Source of the DNA: Proteles cristata cristata
Taxonomy: Eukaryota > Chordata > Mammalia > Carnivora > Hyaenidae
Length of the DNA: 64,000 bases
NCBI GenBank assembly: GCA_017311185.1
Contig: JAESUZ010002395.1
Location: forward strand, 744,001 to 808,000
Direction of reading: 5' to 3'
The position numbers and the translations under genes are program-made. Positions 11,571 to 23,039 of the stretch are shown here, piece after piece. How positions within the stretch are numbered: the first letter of the stretch is position 1; each line of letters begins with the position of its first letter. Under the pieces are notes generated by a model that searched no databases, had not been told where the DNA came from, and worked only from the letters and a program-made list of their open reading frames with translations.

Positions 11571-11749
11571 AAAACAAATGTATTTGATATAGAAAGCAAA
11601 CTTATTTGAGTCTGAAAGGCTTGTTGTAGCACAATGTATGAGAGGAGTGAGCTGAATTTGCTATAAATAGCTATCTGTTTTATGGGCATGGCATTTTATT
11701 GATAAGAGACAAAAATATTCAAGCCATGGATTAAAAGTTCATACATTGA

Positions 11750-11944
11750 GGGGCACCTGGGTGGCTCAGCTGGTTAAATGTCCAACTCTTGATCTCAGTT
11801 CTGGTCTTGATCTCACAGTTTGTGAGTTCGAGTGCCGCGTCGGGCTCTGCACTGACAGTGTGAATGGAGCCTGCTTGGGATTCTCTCTCTCCTCTCTCTT
11901 TGCCCTTACCCCACTCATACTCTCTCTCAAAATAAATAATTATT
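11750..11944 (+). mobile_element. CAN-SINE, TTGATCTCAG variant
   Basis: Perfect 17-base duplication TTAAAAGTTCATACATT at 11731-11747 and 11945-11961. Confidence 0.96.
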
Positions 11945-12634
11945 TTAAAAGTTCATACATTTATAATTCTAGGAGTTCCCTGAGGTTAACAAGACCCAAT
12001 TAAAGTTAAAAAGAAAGGGGAGCAATTCTCTCCATTTAATACTGTTATGCATTTAAATAAACTGCTACACAGTGGATTTTTCAGAGAGTCTGACCAACAT
12101 ATTCTCATTCTCTAAACACAGATAAAGAGTTCTTCTGAGGAATAAAAGTTAAAACACACATCAAGTCACTTAAATTGAGAGGAATCTTCCCTATGGGTTG
12201 GTCAAAGGCATTTTGGGGGCTTCCTTGGAACGTGGGCCATGCGTGAAGGAGAAGAGAGGAAAAAATGAATTAAGGGGCTCATTACCCCCAGGAACAATGC
12301 TGTCCAGCTGAACCCTCTGCAGTGATGACAATGTCTACATCCGAGCTGTCCAAAATGTGGTGGCTGCCTGGACGCATTGTGTTCTTAGAACAGGGCTAGT
12401 ACAACTGCGGACCTGAATTTCAAATCTTATTTCATTTTAATCTATTCAAATTTCAGTTCAAATGCCCATATGTTAGCTAGTGGCGATCATATTGAGCAAG
12501 GCAGCCTTAGCTAATGGTTGAATCAGGCATCTACTGGTCCCAGGTTAAACTGTTTCAGAGCCTCCTGGGGACTAGTGAAGGTACAGATATCCTGCCCTTT
12601 TTTTTTTTTGGCAGTTTCTGCTTTTATGTATATG

Positions 12635-12833
12635 TTTATTTTTATATTTTTCTAATGTTTATTTTTGAGATGGGGTGAAGTGCAGAGAGAGACGGGGGGA
12701 CATAGGATCCTAAGTGGTGTCCAGGCTCTGTGTCGACACCAGACAGTGTGATGTAGGGCTTGGACTCATGAACCATGAGATCATGACCTAAGCCAAAGTC
12801 AGATGCTTATCCGACTGAGCCACCCAGGCGCCT
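12635..12833 (-). mobile_element. CAN-SINE
   Basis: Reverse orientation, diverged, head ending CCACCCAGGCGCC. Confidence 0.92.
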
Positions 12834-12852
12834 GGTAGATTTTCATTTTAAA

Positions 12853-12870
12853 GGCGGGCGGGCGGGTGGG
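12853..12870. repeat. (GGGC)n short tract
   Basis: GGCGGGCGGGCGGGTGGG, G-rich; a G-quadruplex is conceivable but unproven. Confidence 0.8.
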
Positions 12871-13154
12871 CTTGAGAGTCTTGGGGTTTCTTCACCACTG
12901 TAGGTGATTTCCAACCTTGTGGCTGGGGTCATCTGCTTGAGTGGTAGGCACCATGTCACTATGAGCCACAACGATAATAAATTCAATTCTCAACACTTAT
13001 ATAAGGACGTACCAGGTGCCAGGCACTGTTAGATACTAAGACTGGTTCATAACTGTGAACCTCTGTCTTTCTTGGGACCCAACAGTGCATGGGAAGGGTT
13101 GGAGGAATCAACAGCCGGTGGTCACTACAAGTTGGGCAAATCAAAACATATTTA

Positions 13155-13375
13155 TTTTTTTTAAATGTTTTTTAAATGTTTATTTATTTTTGAGAGAGGG
13201 GGAGACAGAGCATAAGTGGGGGGGGGCAGAGAGAGAGGGAGACACAGAATCTGAAACAGGCTCCAGGCTCTGAGCCACCAGCACAGAGCCCAATGTGGGG
13301 CTCAAACTCATGAACTGCGAGATCATGGCCTGAGGTGAAGTTGGACACTCAACCAACTAAGCTACCCAGGCGCCC
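13155..13375 (-). mobile_element. CAN-SINE
   Basis: Reverse orientation, with AACATAT flanking both ends. Confidence 0.95.
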
Positions 13376-13960
13376 TGGAACATATCTCTTAAAGGAGCTG
13401 CTCTCTCAACATTTTCATTCCCAAAGTGCTACTAGATTGAGTGGCAGGAAGCATAGGAAGGAAACAGTCAAGGACTGTAGCTGAAGTGAGTGCCCCTGGG
13501 CAACATGACCACAGCAGCAAGAGGAAAGGTGACCTCCCAGGCCAGGCAAAGCCAGGTGGAGACAGGGCTGTTGTTACAAACTCCAGAGAGAGAGCAGAAA
13601 TGAAAAAACACCCCTGGGAGTGTGGGATCACTGAAATCTCAGGGAACACGGGGACCAATGTCAATTATTCTGATTTATATCCTAACTCCCAAATTCCCAG
13701 TAGGTCCTAGGAAGGAGGGTATTATCTTTAATGACTGAAGCAAGAATGGAAGACATCATTTACCCCCAAGGTTTTAGGAATCTGAGGAAATTTAAGGAAC
13801 TCCAAAGACTCTCCAAAGCAATGAACTTAGAATTATAGAAAATATAAAACTGGATGTAAGGTCAATTTTCTTAATATGTGAATATGCTAAATGTATTCAA
13901 CTGATGAGCCATAAAAATAAGACTGTAAAAATAGGTCTCTACCTACCTCTTGTAAATTTC

Positions 13961-14140
13961 TTTTTTTTTAATGTTTATTTATTTTTGAGAGGGGGAGGGG
14001 CAGAGAGAGAAGGAGACAGAGGATCTGAAGCAGGCTCCACACTGACAGCAGAGAGCCTGATGCAGGGCCTGAACCCACCAACCATGAGATCATGATCTGA
14101 GCCAAAGTCAAATGCTTGACCAAATGAGCCACCCAGGTTC
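13961..14140 (-). mobile_element. CAN-SINE
   Basis: Reverse orientation. TTGTAAATTTCT at both ends is the likely duplication, and a few head bases are lost. Confidence 0.93.
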
Positions 14141-14492
14141 ATTGCATGTTGTAAATTTCTGATTTAAAAGCACAATATTTTGGTGTTGTAAAGGAACTCA
14201 ATGAATGTACACAAAAGAAAAACATCCCATGCTTTTGTTCGTACGGGAGCCATATTCTCATTCTTTAAACATTTATATTCTAAACATACTTTCTGTTCCA
14301 CAAGGATAAACTTATTTGCAAAAGGCATCTTCCACCTTTACAGGTGTTTGAACCTCAACTGTTGGCTACTTTGTATCTGCCAATTCTAGAGTCTGTGAGC
14401 ACTTGTAGGACATATTATTCTAGGCTTTCAGGAAGGTATGATTAAGTCATGTTCTAGAAAGACCAGTCCTCAAGGGCATGCTGTCTGATTTT

Positions 14493-14634
14493 TTAAAATT
14501 ATTAGCATTTATTTATTTTTGAAAGAGAGAGAGAGATAGAGTGTGAGCAGGGGAGAAGCAGAGAGAGAAGGAGACACAGAATCCGAAATAGACTCCAGGC
14601 TCCGAGCTGACAGCACAGAGCCCGACGCGGGGCT
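14493..14634 (-). mobile_element. CAN-SINE lacking its tRNA head
   Basis: The tail and CT-rich body are present, but sequence ends at CCCGACGCGGGGCT with no tRNA-related part. GCTGTCTGATTTTT and GCTGTCTGGTTTTT flank it, so it seems to have inserted in this truncated form. Confidence 0.88.
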
Positions 14635-15152
14635 GTCTGGTTTTTGCCTGTCAGCATATATTTTCCCCAACAGGGAGCTATAAAGCATGCAGATTTAATC
14701 TTAAAAGATGAGAAATGTGAAACATTTAAGAATATGGAACCCAGATATGTAAAGAGAATATTATGACAAATAAGATGTGAGCAACATGCAGGCTGGGGAA
14801 GTGATGAGCATTGCTGTTTCTTGAAATATAGTGGTCTGCTTCATGAAGTAAGTGAATGGGTGCTGTGCACTCACACCAAAAAACATGACTTGCTCTACTC
14901 TCTGTCTCTTACGACAAACTTCTTAGTGGGCACAATGGGGAAACTAAGGTAGGTACGTGAAAATCCATTTTCACACAGAAAGTCAAAACTGGGGATTAGC
15001 GACCTTCTCTTCCACAAATGAGACTGAGTGCAAGGAAAATCATCACTCTTCTGGTCCAGGAAAAGGATTCTGGGGATCTAGACAGGCTAAAGCTGAGCTT
15101 CTGGCCCCAAACCAGTGACCTGTATGAAAGAGGTGGCCTGTTTCCTCCTTAC

Positions 15153-15290
15153 CTTACACTCACAGCTTGCCAATTGTTGACTAAAAAGTCCTTCGCGATG
15201 TAGCGGCCTACTTCGGATTCCGCCACAACTTCCATTATATTTGTTTCATTAAAAGTGAATGGACCCGCCATGATGGCGTACTCCAGATAT
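15153..15290 (-). CDS. LVRN: LVRN exon 18
   Basis: Residues 642-687, in the helical domain: YLEYAIMAGPFTFNETNIME and on to FLVNNWQAVSV. The acceptor is TTTTGCAG. Three donor-like GT sites lie within 11 bases at the 3' end (GCT|GTGAGT, AGT|GTAAGG, AG|GTAAGG). Only the last joins exon 19 in frame, giving Arg at the split codon, and it also has the best consensus. It is 138 bp. Sequon NET is present. Confidence 0.96.
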
Positions 15291-15487
15291 CTGCAAAAAT
15301 GCATGTGTAGAAAAGAAATATGCACACATTATCCAACATAAAGAGTGAATTTCAACAAATGGACTTAAGATCCCTTAGGGGTCTGAGTCAGTAGTGCACA
15401 AATAGTTATTATTTTAACTCTTATACAAGCACATGTTCTGTTTTTCTCTCCTTGGTTTATGAATTGCATCCCTCTGCCAGGATCTTT

Positions 15488-15684
15488 TTATTTTTTTAAT
15501 ATTTTTCATGTTTATTTTTGAGACAGAGAGAGAGCCAGGGAGGGACAGAGAAAAGATGACAGGGGATCAAAAGCAGGCTCCGTGCTGACAACAGAGAGCC
15601 CGATGTGGGCCTCAAACTCATGAACCATGAGATCATGACCTGAGCCGAAGTCAGATGCTTAACTGATTGACCCACCCAGGCACC
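15488..15684 (-). mobile_element. CAN-SINE
   Basis: Reverse orientation, head ending CCACCCAGGCACCC. Close to exon 17. Confidence 0.93.
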
Positions 15685-15724
15685 CTCTCTTCTGGGAACT
15701 TTAAAGATAAGTTAGCCAGGTTAC

Positions 15725-15892
15725 CTGTGAAGTATCCATGGGTCTTTACTGCAGCTCATTGCATAAGCGAGTTGAATCCTTTCTTCCTCCTTTGTTTTAT
15801 TAGCATACATATTTAACAAAAAGTCCCATTCTTCATCACTTCCAAAAGCAATGCCATAACATAAAACTACACTTTTAATCGGATAAGGTATT
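15725..15892 (-). CDS. LVRN: LVRN exon 17
   Basis: Residues 586-641, in the helical domain. It contains the M1 C-terminal pattern VVLCYGIAFGSDEEWDFL and AMSCSKDPWILH. The acceptor is GCCTTACAG and the donor AG|GTAACC in phase 2. It is 168 bp. NKT is a possible sequon. Confidence 0.97.
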
Positions 15893-15959
15893 CTGTAAGG
15901 CAGAAGGTGGAATGATATGATAGGATAGTAGTTAATTTATACATTTATTTAGGTTGTTA

Positions 15960-15988
15960 AATATATATATATGTGTGTGTGTGTGTGT
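15960..15988. repeat. (TA)n(TG)n microsatellite
   Basis: Compound dinucleotide tract about 70 bases upstream (in gene orientation) of the LVRN exon 17 acceptor. Confidence 0.95.
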
Positions 15989-15989
15989 T

Positions 15990-16187
15990 AATTTAAATTC
16001 AAGGTAGTTAACATGTAGTATAGTATTGGTTTCGGGAGTAGAAATCAGTGATTCATCCCTTCCATACAACACCCAGTACTCATCCCAACAAGTGGCCTCC
16101 TTAATGCACATCACCCATCTACCCCATCCCCCACCCACCTCCCCACCAGCAACCCTCAGTTTTTTCTCTGTAGTTAAAGTCTCTTAG
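15990..16187 (-). mobile_element. L1 3' end fragment
   Basis: Reverse-orientation L1 3' terminal sequence (CATACAACACCCAGTACTCA followed by a C-rich tract and CAACCCTCAGTTTTT). Confidence 0.8.
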
Positions 16188-16383
16188 GAGTTCCTGGGTG
16201 GCTCACTGGGTTGAGTGTCTGACTTCAGCTTAGGTCACGCTCTCATGGTTCGTAAGTTTGAACCCCACATTGGGCTCACTGCTGTGATCACGGAGCCCGC
16301 TTCAGATCCTCTGTCTTCTCTCTCTCTCTCTGCCCCTCCCCCATTTACTTGCTCTCTTAAATATAAACAAACATTTAAAAAAG
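16188..16383 (+). mobile_element. CAN-SINE
   Basis: Head GGAGTTCCTGGGTGGCTCAC. Inserted at the 5' edge of the neighbouring L1 end, with AAGTCTCTTA before it and AAGAATCTTT after it. Confidence 0.92.
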
Positions 16384-16459
16384 AATCTTTTTTCTTATTT
16401 CTGTTTTTCTTATTTTATTTGTCCTTCTCTTCTTCTATGTTCATCTGTTTTGCTCCTTA

Positions 16460-16925
16460 ATCAACAATAGCCAGTTTATCCAAAGGATACAAAAATGCTG
16501 ATGTGAAGGGGCACATGCACCCTAATGTTTATAGCAGTGTTATCAACAATAGCCAGATTACGGAGAGAACCCAGTGTCCATCGACTGATGAATTGATAAA
16601 GAAGTTGTGGTATATACATACATACGTACAATGGAATATTCCTGAGCAATCAGAAAGAATAAAATCTAGCCCTTTGCAACAATGTTGATGGAGGTAGAGT
16701 GTATTATGCTAAGCAAAATAAGTCAAATATTATATGATTTCACTCATATGTGTAATCTAAGTGGTTATTTATTTAGAAGGATGTGTCTAGAAAAAAACAA
16801 GGAGATCTCAGATACAAAGATCAAAAGTAGGGATCTAGAAACCATCATTAGCATTTATATCATGGGAAGAAATCATCAGATCAGTTAAGAAACTAAGGAG
16901 GTTTAAGAAAGAAGGAAATATGTAT
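16460..16925 (+). mobile_element. L1 3' fragment
   Basis: Contains typical L1 3' sequence: CACCCTAATGTTTATAGCAG, ATCAACAATAGCCAGATTA and AATGGAATATTCCTGAGCAA, ending in L1 3' UTR-like text. No intact ORF2 part. Confidence 0.85.
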
Positions 16926-16952
16926 GCTGATAATTCAGCTTAGGCTCATATC

Positions 16953-17054
16953 TTTTTTTTTTTAAGTAATCGCCACACCCAATGTGGGGCTTGAATTCAC
17001 AACCTTGAAGTGAAGAGTCAGATGCTCTACCAACTGAACCAGCCAGGCGCCCCT
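16953..17054 (-). mobile_element. tRNA-Lys-type SINE head without CT tail
   Basis: Minus strand reads GGGGCGCCTGGCTGGTTCAG, then TTGGTAGAGCATCTGACTCT and CCCACATTGGGTGTGGCGAT. It is closer to tRNA-Lys than the common CAN-SINEs here and ends without the CT-rich body. Confidence 0.85.
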
Positions 17055-17255
17055 GGTTTCATGTCTTATGGTCACATTCCCCAAGTGTCCACCGAAGGGG
17101 ATGCATTAGAGGGAATGCAGTAAAACCAGAAAGACAGAGTCTTGGTCTCAGCTCTCAGTGGAAATGCCAATTCATAGACAATGAGCTGCGTGGCCTTACA
17201 TATATATCACAATAATAAACCATCAAAGAACCACCGAAATAAGACTCCAAATTAC

Positions 17256-17363
17256 TCATTCTCTGGATGGTTCGTCCAGTTTTTGAAGAGTTCTCTTGAC
17301 AGCTGAAGACAGTCTTTGAGGCCCAACCAACATGCAGTTTCAAAAAGTTTTTCCAGAGCCACT
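17256..17363 (-). CDS. LVRN: LVRN exon 16
   Basis: Residues 550-585, in the helical domain: VALEKLFETACWLGLKDCLQ, then LSRELFKNWTNHPEN. The acceptor is CCTTTAAG and the donor GA|GTAATT in phase 2. It is 108 bp. An in-frame TAA lies just inside the intron, overlapping the donor (GAG TAA), so skipping this donor would truncate the protein. Confidence 0.96.
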
Positions 17364-19317
17364 CTTAAAGGAAAGCACAAAGAAAAATATTTTATTTTGC
17401 TTCGTTTACTACATTTGGTTTTTTTCCTGCCTCCAAGTACATGGGTTTCATAAAAGGATGGGTATTTTAAATTATCCTTCCAATAACATCAAGTTTGTTA
17501 AAAAAAAAAATAGCTTTTGTGGATGGCAAACTTATTTAAGGCTCAGATAAATATTTGCTGAGAGGCTCTCAGGCACCAAATAAACTCCTAAGATTGGTAT
17601 TTTTTGAAAGTTGAAAATAAATTACTGCCATCCCTCATCTCCCACAAACACACTCGTGAATACACACTCCACAGCTGTTATCAATTCATTTTTCCTCGCT
17701 TTTACAATAATTTGCTTTATGGACAGAAAAAGAAGGCTTTGGAATATGTGATCTAATACCTTAAAAATAAAGTTTTTTCTCCATACACGGGATAGAGAAG
17801 GAATGGTTTCTTTCTCCCTTTGGACAATATGCTTTCCCTAGCTTGAATTTCTGTTTCTTCCTCTACTCTCTTGGTTATTATGCTCATGTCCAGAAAAAGG
17901 CCAGAGATTTTTGTTGCTTTGATAGCTGAGCAGGGCTACACATTACGGTTTATAAGTTCAAAAGAATACAATGAAGGGTAATCATAAATCCAGATAAGCG
18001 ATGCCTTTGAGGTACATCTTGCTATACTCCCTACTCTCTGACTTGGAGTCAGAGGTAAAGGAACGCTAAGTGGCCCCAAGTTTCCAGAAAATGCAAGGGC
18101 CACATTTGGTTGCTCCATCCTCTGGTTTCAACCAAGCCTGGCCTGACTCTCTGATAAGGAGAAGAATGTCCAAGGGAGGAGGACCTCAGAGAAAGGGTTC
18201 TGAGCATTCATTTACACACTCACATCCTCTCCCTACCCATCCCAAGTTGGCTGCCAAAAGATGGAATTCTCTAGAAGTACACCAACTCCCCACAGTTAGT
18301 CTGAAGAGAACTGGCCCCGGGATGCTCCAAAACGCAGTTCACTTTTGTCCAGTTTAGGAGAGCCAAGGATATGGCTATTTAACATCTGTGCTGCCTGTGT
18401 GAACACACTTTTGCCTTCCTGTTCATTCGCGCAGCTAGCCTGCCCACTTGCTATTCCAGCTAGTCCTCGCCATCTTTCCCTTACGTGTCTGGTCAACCCC
18501 ATGTCCTTCCAGTCACACGCCCTAGCACTGAAATGTTTCCCCTCTTAGAAGGATACTCTTGAGAGAGAATCATCACATTTTGTGTATTCTGCATTTCTTG
18601 CTTGGTCTCATTGATTTCAGTTTGACGTGGACCAGAGCTGTAACCATAATTCCTGAGCCATGGTAGAAAACAAATTCCCTCCCTAAATCTAGAAGCGCCC
18701 TTAACTCCACTACAACCCTTGGGTCACAGGGAGGCCAGGGGTACCACAGCCCTGTTTTGTCTTTCACCCTCCTTCTCAGACCATCACGATAACATGCTTA
18801 CTCTCCTCACCAAACCAATGGTAGGGAAATCATGTGCAACTTACTCACGCTCACAAGCAAATGGCTCAAATATTTCAGGCAACTTCTCTCATCATATTTG
18901 TATAATGAGTGGGAGACTTTCTGTCACCAATAACATGCAGGAAGGACTTTTTTCTCTAGTGGCCTCCCCATGCCCTTCAATTCACTGGTATGGGCTGGCT
19001 TTGCTCAGCACAACCCTTTATCAATAGAAGGACACACTTACTCATGATCTCACCTCATAGCCTAAGATTTGAGAGTCCAAAGCTATAAATTTCTGTTTCT
19101 ACATGCATGTGCTCTGCAGCTAAATTAAGATCCCCAACTATAGGAAATAATTATAGGGTACAGGTACAGGTAGCTCACCAATCCCCAAGCTACTGTTCTC
19201 AAAAAGCATACACGATCTCTCAGTGAAAGGTGTCCAGATCTTATTAATATGAATCTGGGAGCCTATCTATTCATACGAATCGTGTTATTGAATTGTGACT
19301 GCTCCCCAAATACTTAC
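17364..19317 (-). other. LVRN intron 15
   Basis: The only intron of this size in which I see no SINE or L1. No coding or RNA feature can be supported either, despite several open frames at 18070-19027. Confidence 0.7.
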
Positions 19318-19412
19318 AGGGCTAAATAGTCATCTTGTAGTGCTGTCACATTTTCACGAATTACAGTTGAATACATATTCCATACTGAGATAAGTCTCTT
19401 TAATAGATATTT
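19318..19412 (-). CDS. LVRN: LVRN exon 15
   Basis: Residues 519-549, in the helical domain: KYLLKRLISVWNMYSTVIRE, then NVTALQDDYLA. The acceptor is TTTGTAG and the donor CT|GTAAGT in phase 2, with the shared Leu codon completed in exon 16. It is 95 bp. A sequon NVT is present. Confidence 0.97.
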
Positions 19413-19924
19413 CTACAAACAATAAGGAAAAACCCACTGTTAATTTTGGCTCGCAACACTGAATTCACATCATATTTCTCTGTCTGAAAAGACATTAGTA
19501 GAGAAGTAACAGCTACATTTTCAGACATAGCTTTATTTGTTACAAATGTAAAACTGGTTTATTTTGTAACCTCTCTACATAAGTTTCCTCACTGGTAAAA
19601 TGGAACTGACAAGAATACCAATATTACAGTTTGGAGATGACAAAAAATGTTCTGTGTGTGAATGCATTGCCTAGCATGTAGGAACTCAATAGTATTAGCT
19701 ATTATTACCACTTAATATCACCTGAAACATAGAGAAAGGAACGTAAAAATATAAAGCCATTAAACTTTCTACCTTAACATCTCCATGCTCAGGATATACA
19801 CCTTCAAGAAAATAAAGAGAAGTGATTTATGCTTTGGACCATTTTAAGTTCTGCATCTAAAGCAGAGTTTCTTCAACTGAGCTATCAGCAGGTAAATAAT
19901 AGGATTATAAAAGTTATCTACTTA

Positions 19925-20128
19925 GGGGCATCTGGGTGGCTCAGTAGGTTAAGCATCTGACTTCGGCTCAGGTCATAATCTCGCAGTTCATGAGTTTGAG
20001 CCCCACATCGGGCTCTGTGCTGACAGCTCAGAGCCTGGAGCCTGCTTCCGATTCTGTCTCCCTCCCTCCCTGCCCCTCCCTGGCTCATGCTCTGTCTCAC
20101 TCTCTCTTAAAAAATAAACATTTTTTAA
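19925..20128 (+). mobile_element. CAN-SINE
   Basis: Head GGGGCATCTGGGTGGCTCAG. Flanks AAAGTTATCTACTTA and AAAGCTATCCATTTA form a diverged duplication. Confidence 0.95.
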
Positions 20129-20756
20129 AGCTATCCATTTATAGTATATCCCTAAGAGCAAAGTAGATGTAGATGTTATTCACTGAAATTTTTAAAAATC
20201 AAATACTAGTTTTTAATTCTTTACCCAGAACTGGGCATCCAATGTCATCAACAAGCCACCTTGATCACATGAAGAGTTAAGCGACTTTTTTCCTCGGTCA
20301 CCATCCCCACACTCAAGGATGCTTCCACCAGCACTCTGGACAGCACAGGAAGGAAAGTCTGGGGCCCTGCGGTATTTGTGATCTTGCCCTCAGCCTCCCC
20401 CAGAAGCTCACTTGGCATTATTACATAGCACACTTTCTCGTTTGTGTCTGGTCCCTACCTCCCCCAAGGGTTGCTCCTCAACTGTTGCTTTGGTTTCCCC
20501 TGGCCCATCTTTCTTTTGGTCACTGTTTAAGATCTAAACATAGAACTTCCCTCCTTTTATACTGTTTCAGTTATGATGATGTGTCATTGCCTCATAAATT
20601 CAAATTTCCCTCTCTCACTTGCCAACATCAAAATCAGCTTCAAAACCGGCACTTTTTTCTGAAACATACTTCTCTGGTGAAGTGCTAGTTCTGTAAATTG
20701 GAGTTTTTCAATTATGAGTATGGGTTTGTTTGTTTTTTTAATTTCTTCTGTTCAGA

Positions 20757-20955
20757 GGCGCCTGGGTGGCTCATTCAGTAGAGTGTCTGACTTTGGCTCA
20801 GGCCATGACCTCATGGTTTGTGAGTTCGCTTCCCAAGTTTGAGCCTTGCATTGGGCTCTCTACTGTCAGTGGGGGGCCTGTTTCAGATCCTTTGTCCCCC
20901 TCTCCCTCTGCACCTGCCCCCCCATCTCTCTCAAAAATAATAAATATCTTTTAAA
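20757..20955 (+). mobile_element. CAN-SINE
   Basis: Head GGCGCCTGGGTGGCTCATTC. The B-box region is locally duplicated (GTGAGTTCGCTTCCCAAGTT). Confidence 0.94.
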
Positions 20956-21156
20956 AGTCTTTCTGTTTGGCTAACAATCTCTTGGGAAAATAGTTGCTGT
21001 ACGAGAAAAGGCATACCATTTCCATCCACTCCTGGGTTCTTAGGGCACCTGTTACTTCACCAAGAATTAAAGACCTTTCTAAATTTCTCTCATTCTCAAC
21101 TTCTATATCAGGTCTATGACTAAAGTGTTTTCTTTTAAGAATAACCAGCTGTCCCT

Positions 21157-21332
21157 GGGGCACCTGGGTGGCTCAGTCAGTTGAGCATCTAGCTTTAGTT
21201 CAGGTCATGATCTCATGGTTTGTGAGTTCAAGCCCCGCATCAGGCTCTGTGCTAACAGCTAGCTCAGAGCCTGGAGCCTGTTTTGGATTCTGTGTCTCCC
21301 TTTCTCTCTGACCCTTCTCTGCCCATGCTTGC

Positions 21333-21365
<33 letters not shown>

Positions 21366-21394
21366 GAAATAAATTAAACATTAAAAAAAAAAAA
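21157..21394 (+). mobile_element. CAN-SINE, young subtype
   Basis: Flanked by AATAACCAGCTGTCCCT and GAACCAGTTGTCCCT. Contains a (GCTC)n and (CT)n expansion in the body. Confidence 0.96.
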
Positions 21395-21541
21395 AGAACC
21401 AGTTGTCCCTAAGAAAATGAATGTATATATGGAATGAATAGACGATTACTTCAGGAAAGATGTGTTTCACAGATGTTGTCTAGATATGGAAAGAGGAAGA
21501 GAGGATTTTTTTTAAAACCCCATAACAAAGAAGGAAATTAC

Positions 21542-21695
21542 CTTTAATAATGGGTACATATCATAGTTGTTCACATCAAAAACAAGATCCTTGGTTACCA
21601 GGTTCACCAAGACTGCATACCATACTATGATTTCATCTTCTTCAGCAAGGTACTTGGTTAAATCAAGTGCTGTTTCAATCTCAATATAATTGTTT
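21542..21695 (-). CDS. LVRN: LVRN exon 14
   Basis: Residues 467-518, in the helical C-terminal domain. It reads NNYIEIETALDLTKYLAEED and continues to MYPLLK. The acceptor is CCAAACAG and the donor AAG|GTAATT. It is 154 bp. Readable codons extend some way into the upstream intron, but the AG acceptor and agreement with the family place the start at 21695. Confidence 0.97.
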
Positions 21696-22099
21696 CTGTT
21701 TGGTTCAAAAAAATACACACTCAAAAAACCTCCACTTGCTAAATGATGTGCACACTCTCCGTATTTGTTCCATGCTTCGATGCCTGACTTCAACAAGGTA
21801 CGTGGAAGGAAGAAGCAAGGAGAGGGTAAAGGGTCCATCTCATTGATAAATGGGAGCCAAGCCATGCTGACACGCCCTCTACTGCAACTTGGTACATTCC
21901 AGTGCCCAAATTTTAGGAGGCTATAGGAAAATCCAGGCCAAGTGTTGGACAGCTCATTGGGCAAAAGGATACTGGTGCATTTAGTATGTGTTCTTAAGAG
22001 AGTCTAATTTTCATTCACCAAATATTAATTAGAAGTCATTCTCTAATGTTCTGCCGTCATTTGTGGTAACACACACTGGTATGTAGGACACAACTGTTG

Positions 22100-22760
22100 T
22101 CTACCAGTGGGGAACTTACTATTCCAGCAAAGAGCTAGCTGAGACTTTTGCAAAAGAAGCTGTTAATAAATCAAGTAGCAGAGGAAGAAAACACAGGCAT
22201 GTGGTGGAAAAGTCAGGGAAGGCTTCCTGGAGGAGGAACTTGAGACAGGCGGTGAAGGATGGGTAGGATGGAAATGGATAGAGAAAAAGAGGAAGGCTGC
22301 TTATGACAAATAAGATCAAGCAGGGATTGGTGTAATGAGCAGCCCACGCAATTGAGACACAGGATTTCTTCTGGGCGGAGTCGAGAGGGGCAGGATTGCC
22401 CCTGCCCTGTGCAGATTGAAGCTGCAGAGAGCCTTGAATGTCAAGACAAAGAATTTAGATGTGGCGGGAAGGTGTTTAAACAACTGGGGTAACGTCAAGA
22501 AGCTGATGCCGACAAACTCTATTGCTACAGTGTGGAAGGAGACAGAATGGTATTAAAAGGAACTGAATGAAGGCTGAGGCTCATGCAAATGGCTAAGTAA
22601 AAAATGGTGAGCACTTGGCTTAGCATAGAAGCAGGGACTGGTTAAGTCAGGTTAGAATCCAAAAGACATCCTCAGGAACAAACAGGTGAGACAGGTTGGC
22701 TAGATGGCAGATGGAGACAGAGCGAGGAGTCCTGAATACCTCTGATGCTTCCCGTCTGGG
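22100..22760. repeat. Old interspersed repeat, family not assigned
   Basis: Core GGGAAGGCTTCCTGGAGGAG, then GGTGAAGGATGGGTAGGATG. Confidence 0.5.
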
Positions 22761-23039
22761 CTATGGGAAGTACAGTGGTACTTTGACACACAGAGAGAAA
22801 TTGATGGCGGGAGAAATTGAGAGACAGAAATGAAGTATAGTGGGCGAAATCCTGAATGTAAATGACCACAGGACAAACCGAAGACGGGAGGGGACAGGTG
22901 GAGATGCAGATGTAGAAATCATGATCCTTTTGTGAAGCTTTCCTGATTATCTTGTATCTGCTGGGTGTTGTATGTACACATAGTAAAATGATGACAGAAA
23001 CCGTAAGAGAAATGCAAGAGAAAATAAGCATGATTGGTC

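Larger units (their letters stand above)
7066..15152 (-). other. LVRN intron 18
   Basis: The largest fully contained intron (8.1 kb). SINEs at 7983, 8744, 10786, 11241, 11750, 12635, 13155, 13961 and 14493, a short L1 end at 11488, and MIR-like pieces near 8480-8590, 10200-10330 and 12960-13050. Nothing is recognised in 7066-7980, 9010-10195, 11965-12600, 13380-13955 or 14640-15150. Confidence 0.8.
19413..21541 (-). other. LVRN intron 14
   Basis: SINEs at 19925, 20757 and 21157. Nothing is recognised in 19415-19920 or 20135-20750. Confidence 0.8.

Noticed and set aside
21512..21964. Longer single-exon protein around LVRN exon 14
   Set aside because: The frame extends into intron upstream and downstream. 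The AG acceptor and GT donor and family alignment limit coding to 21542-21695.
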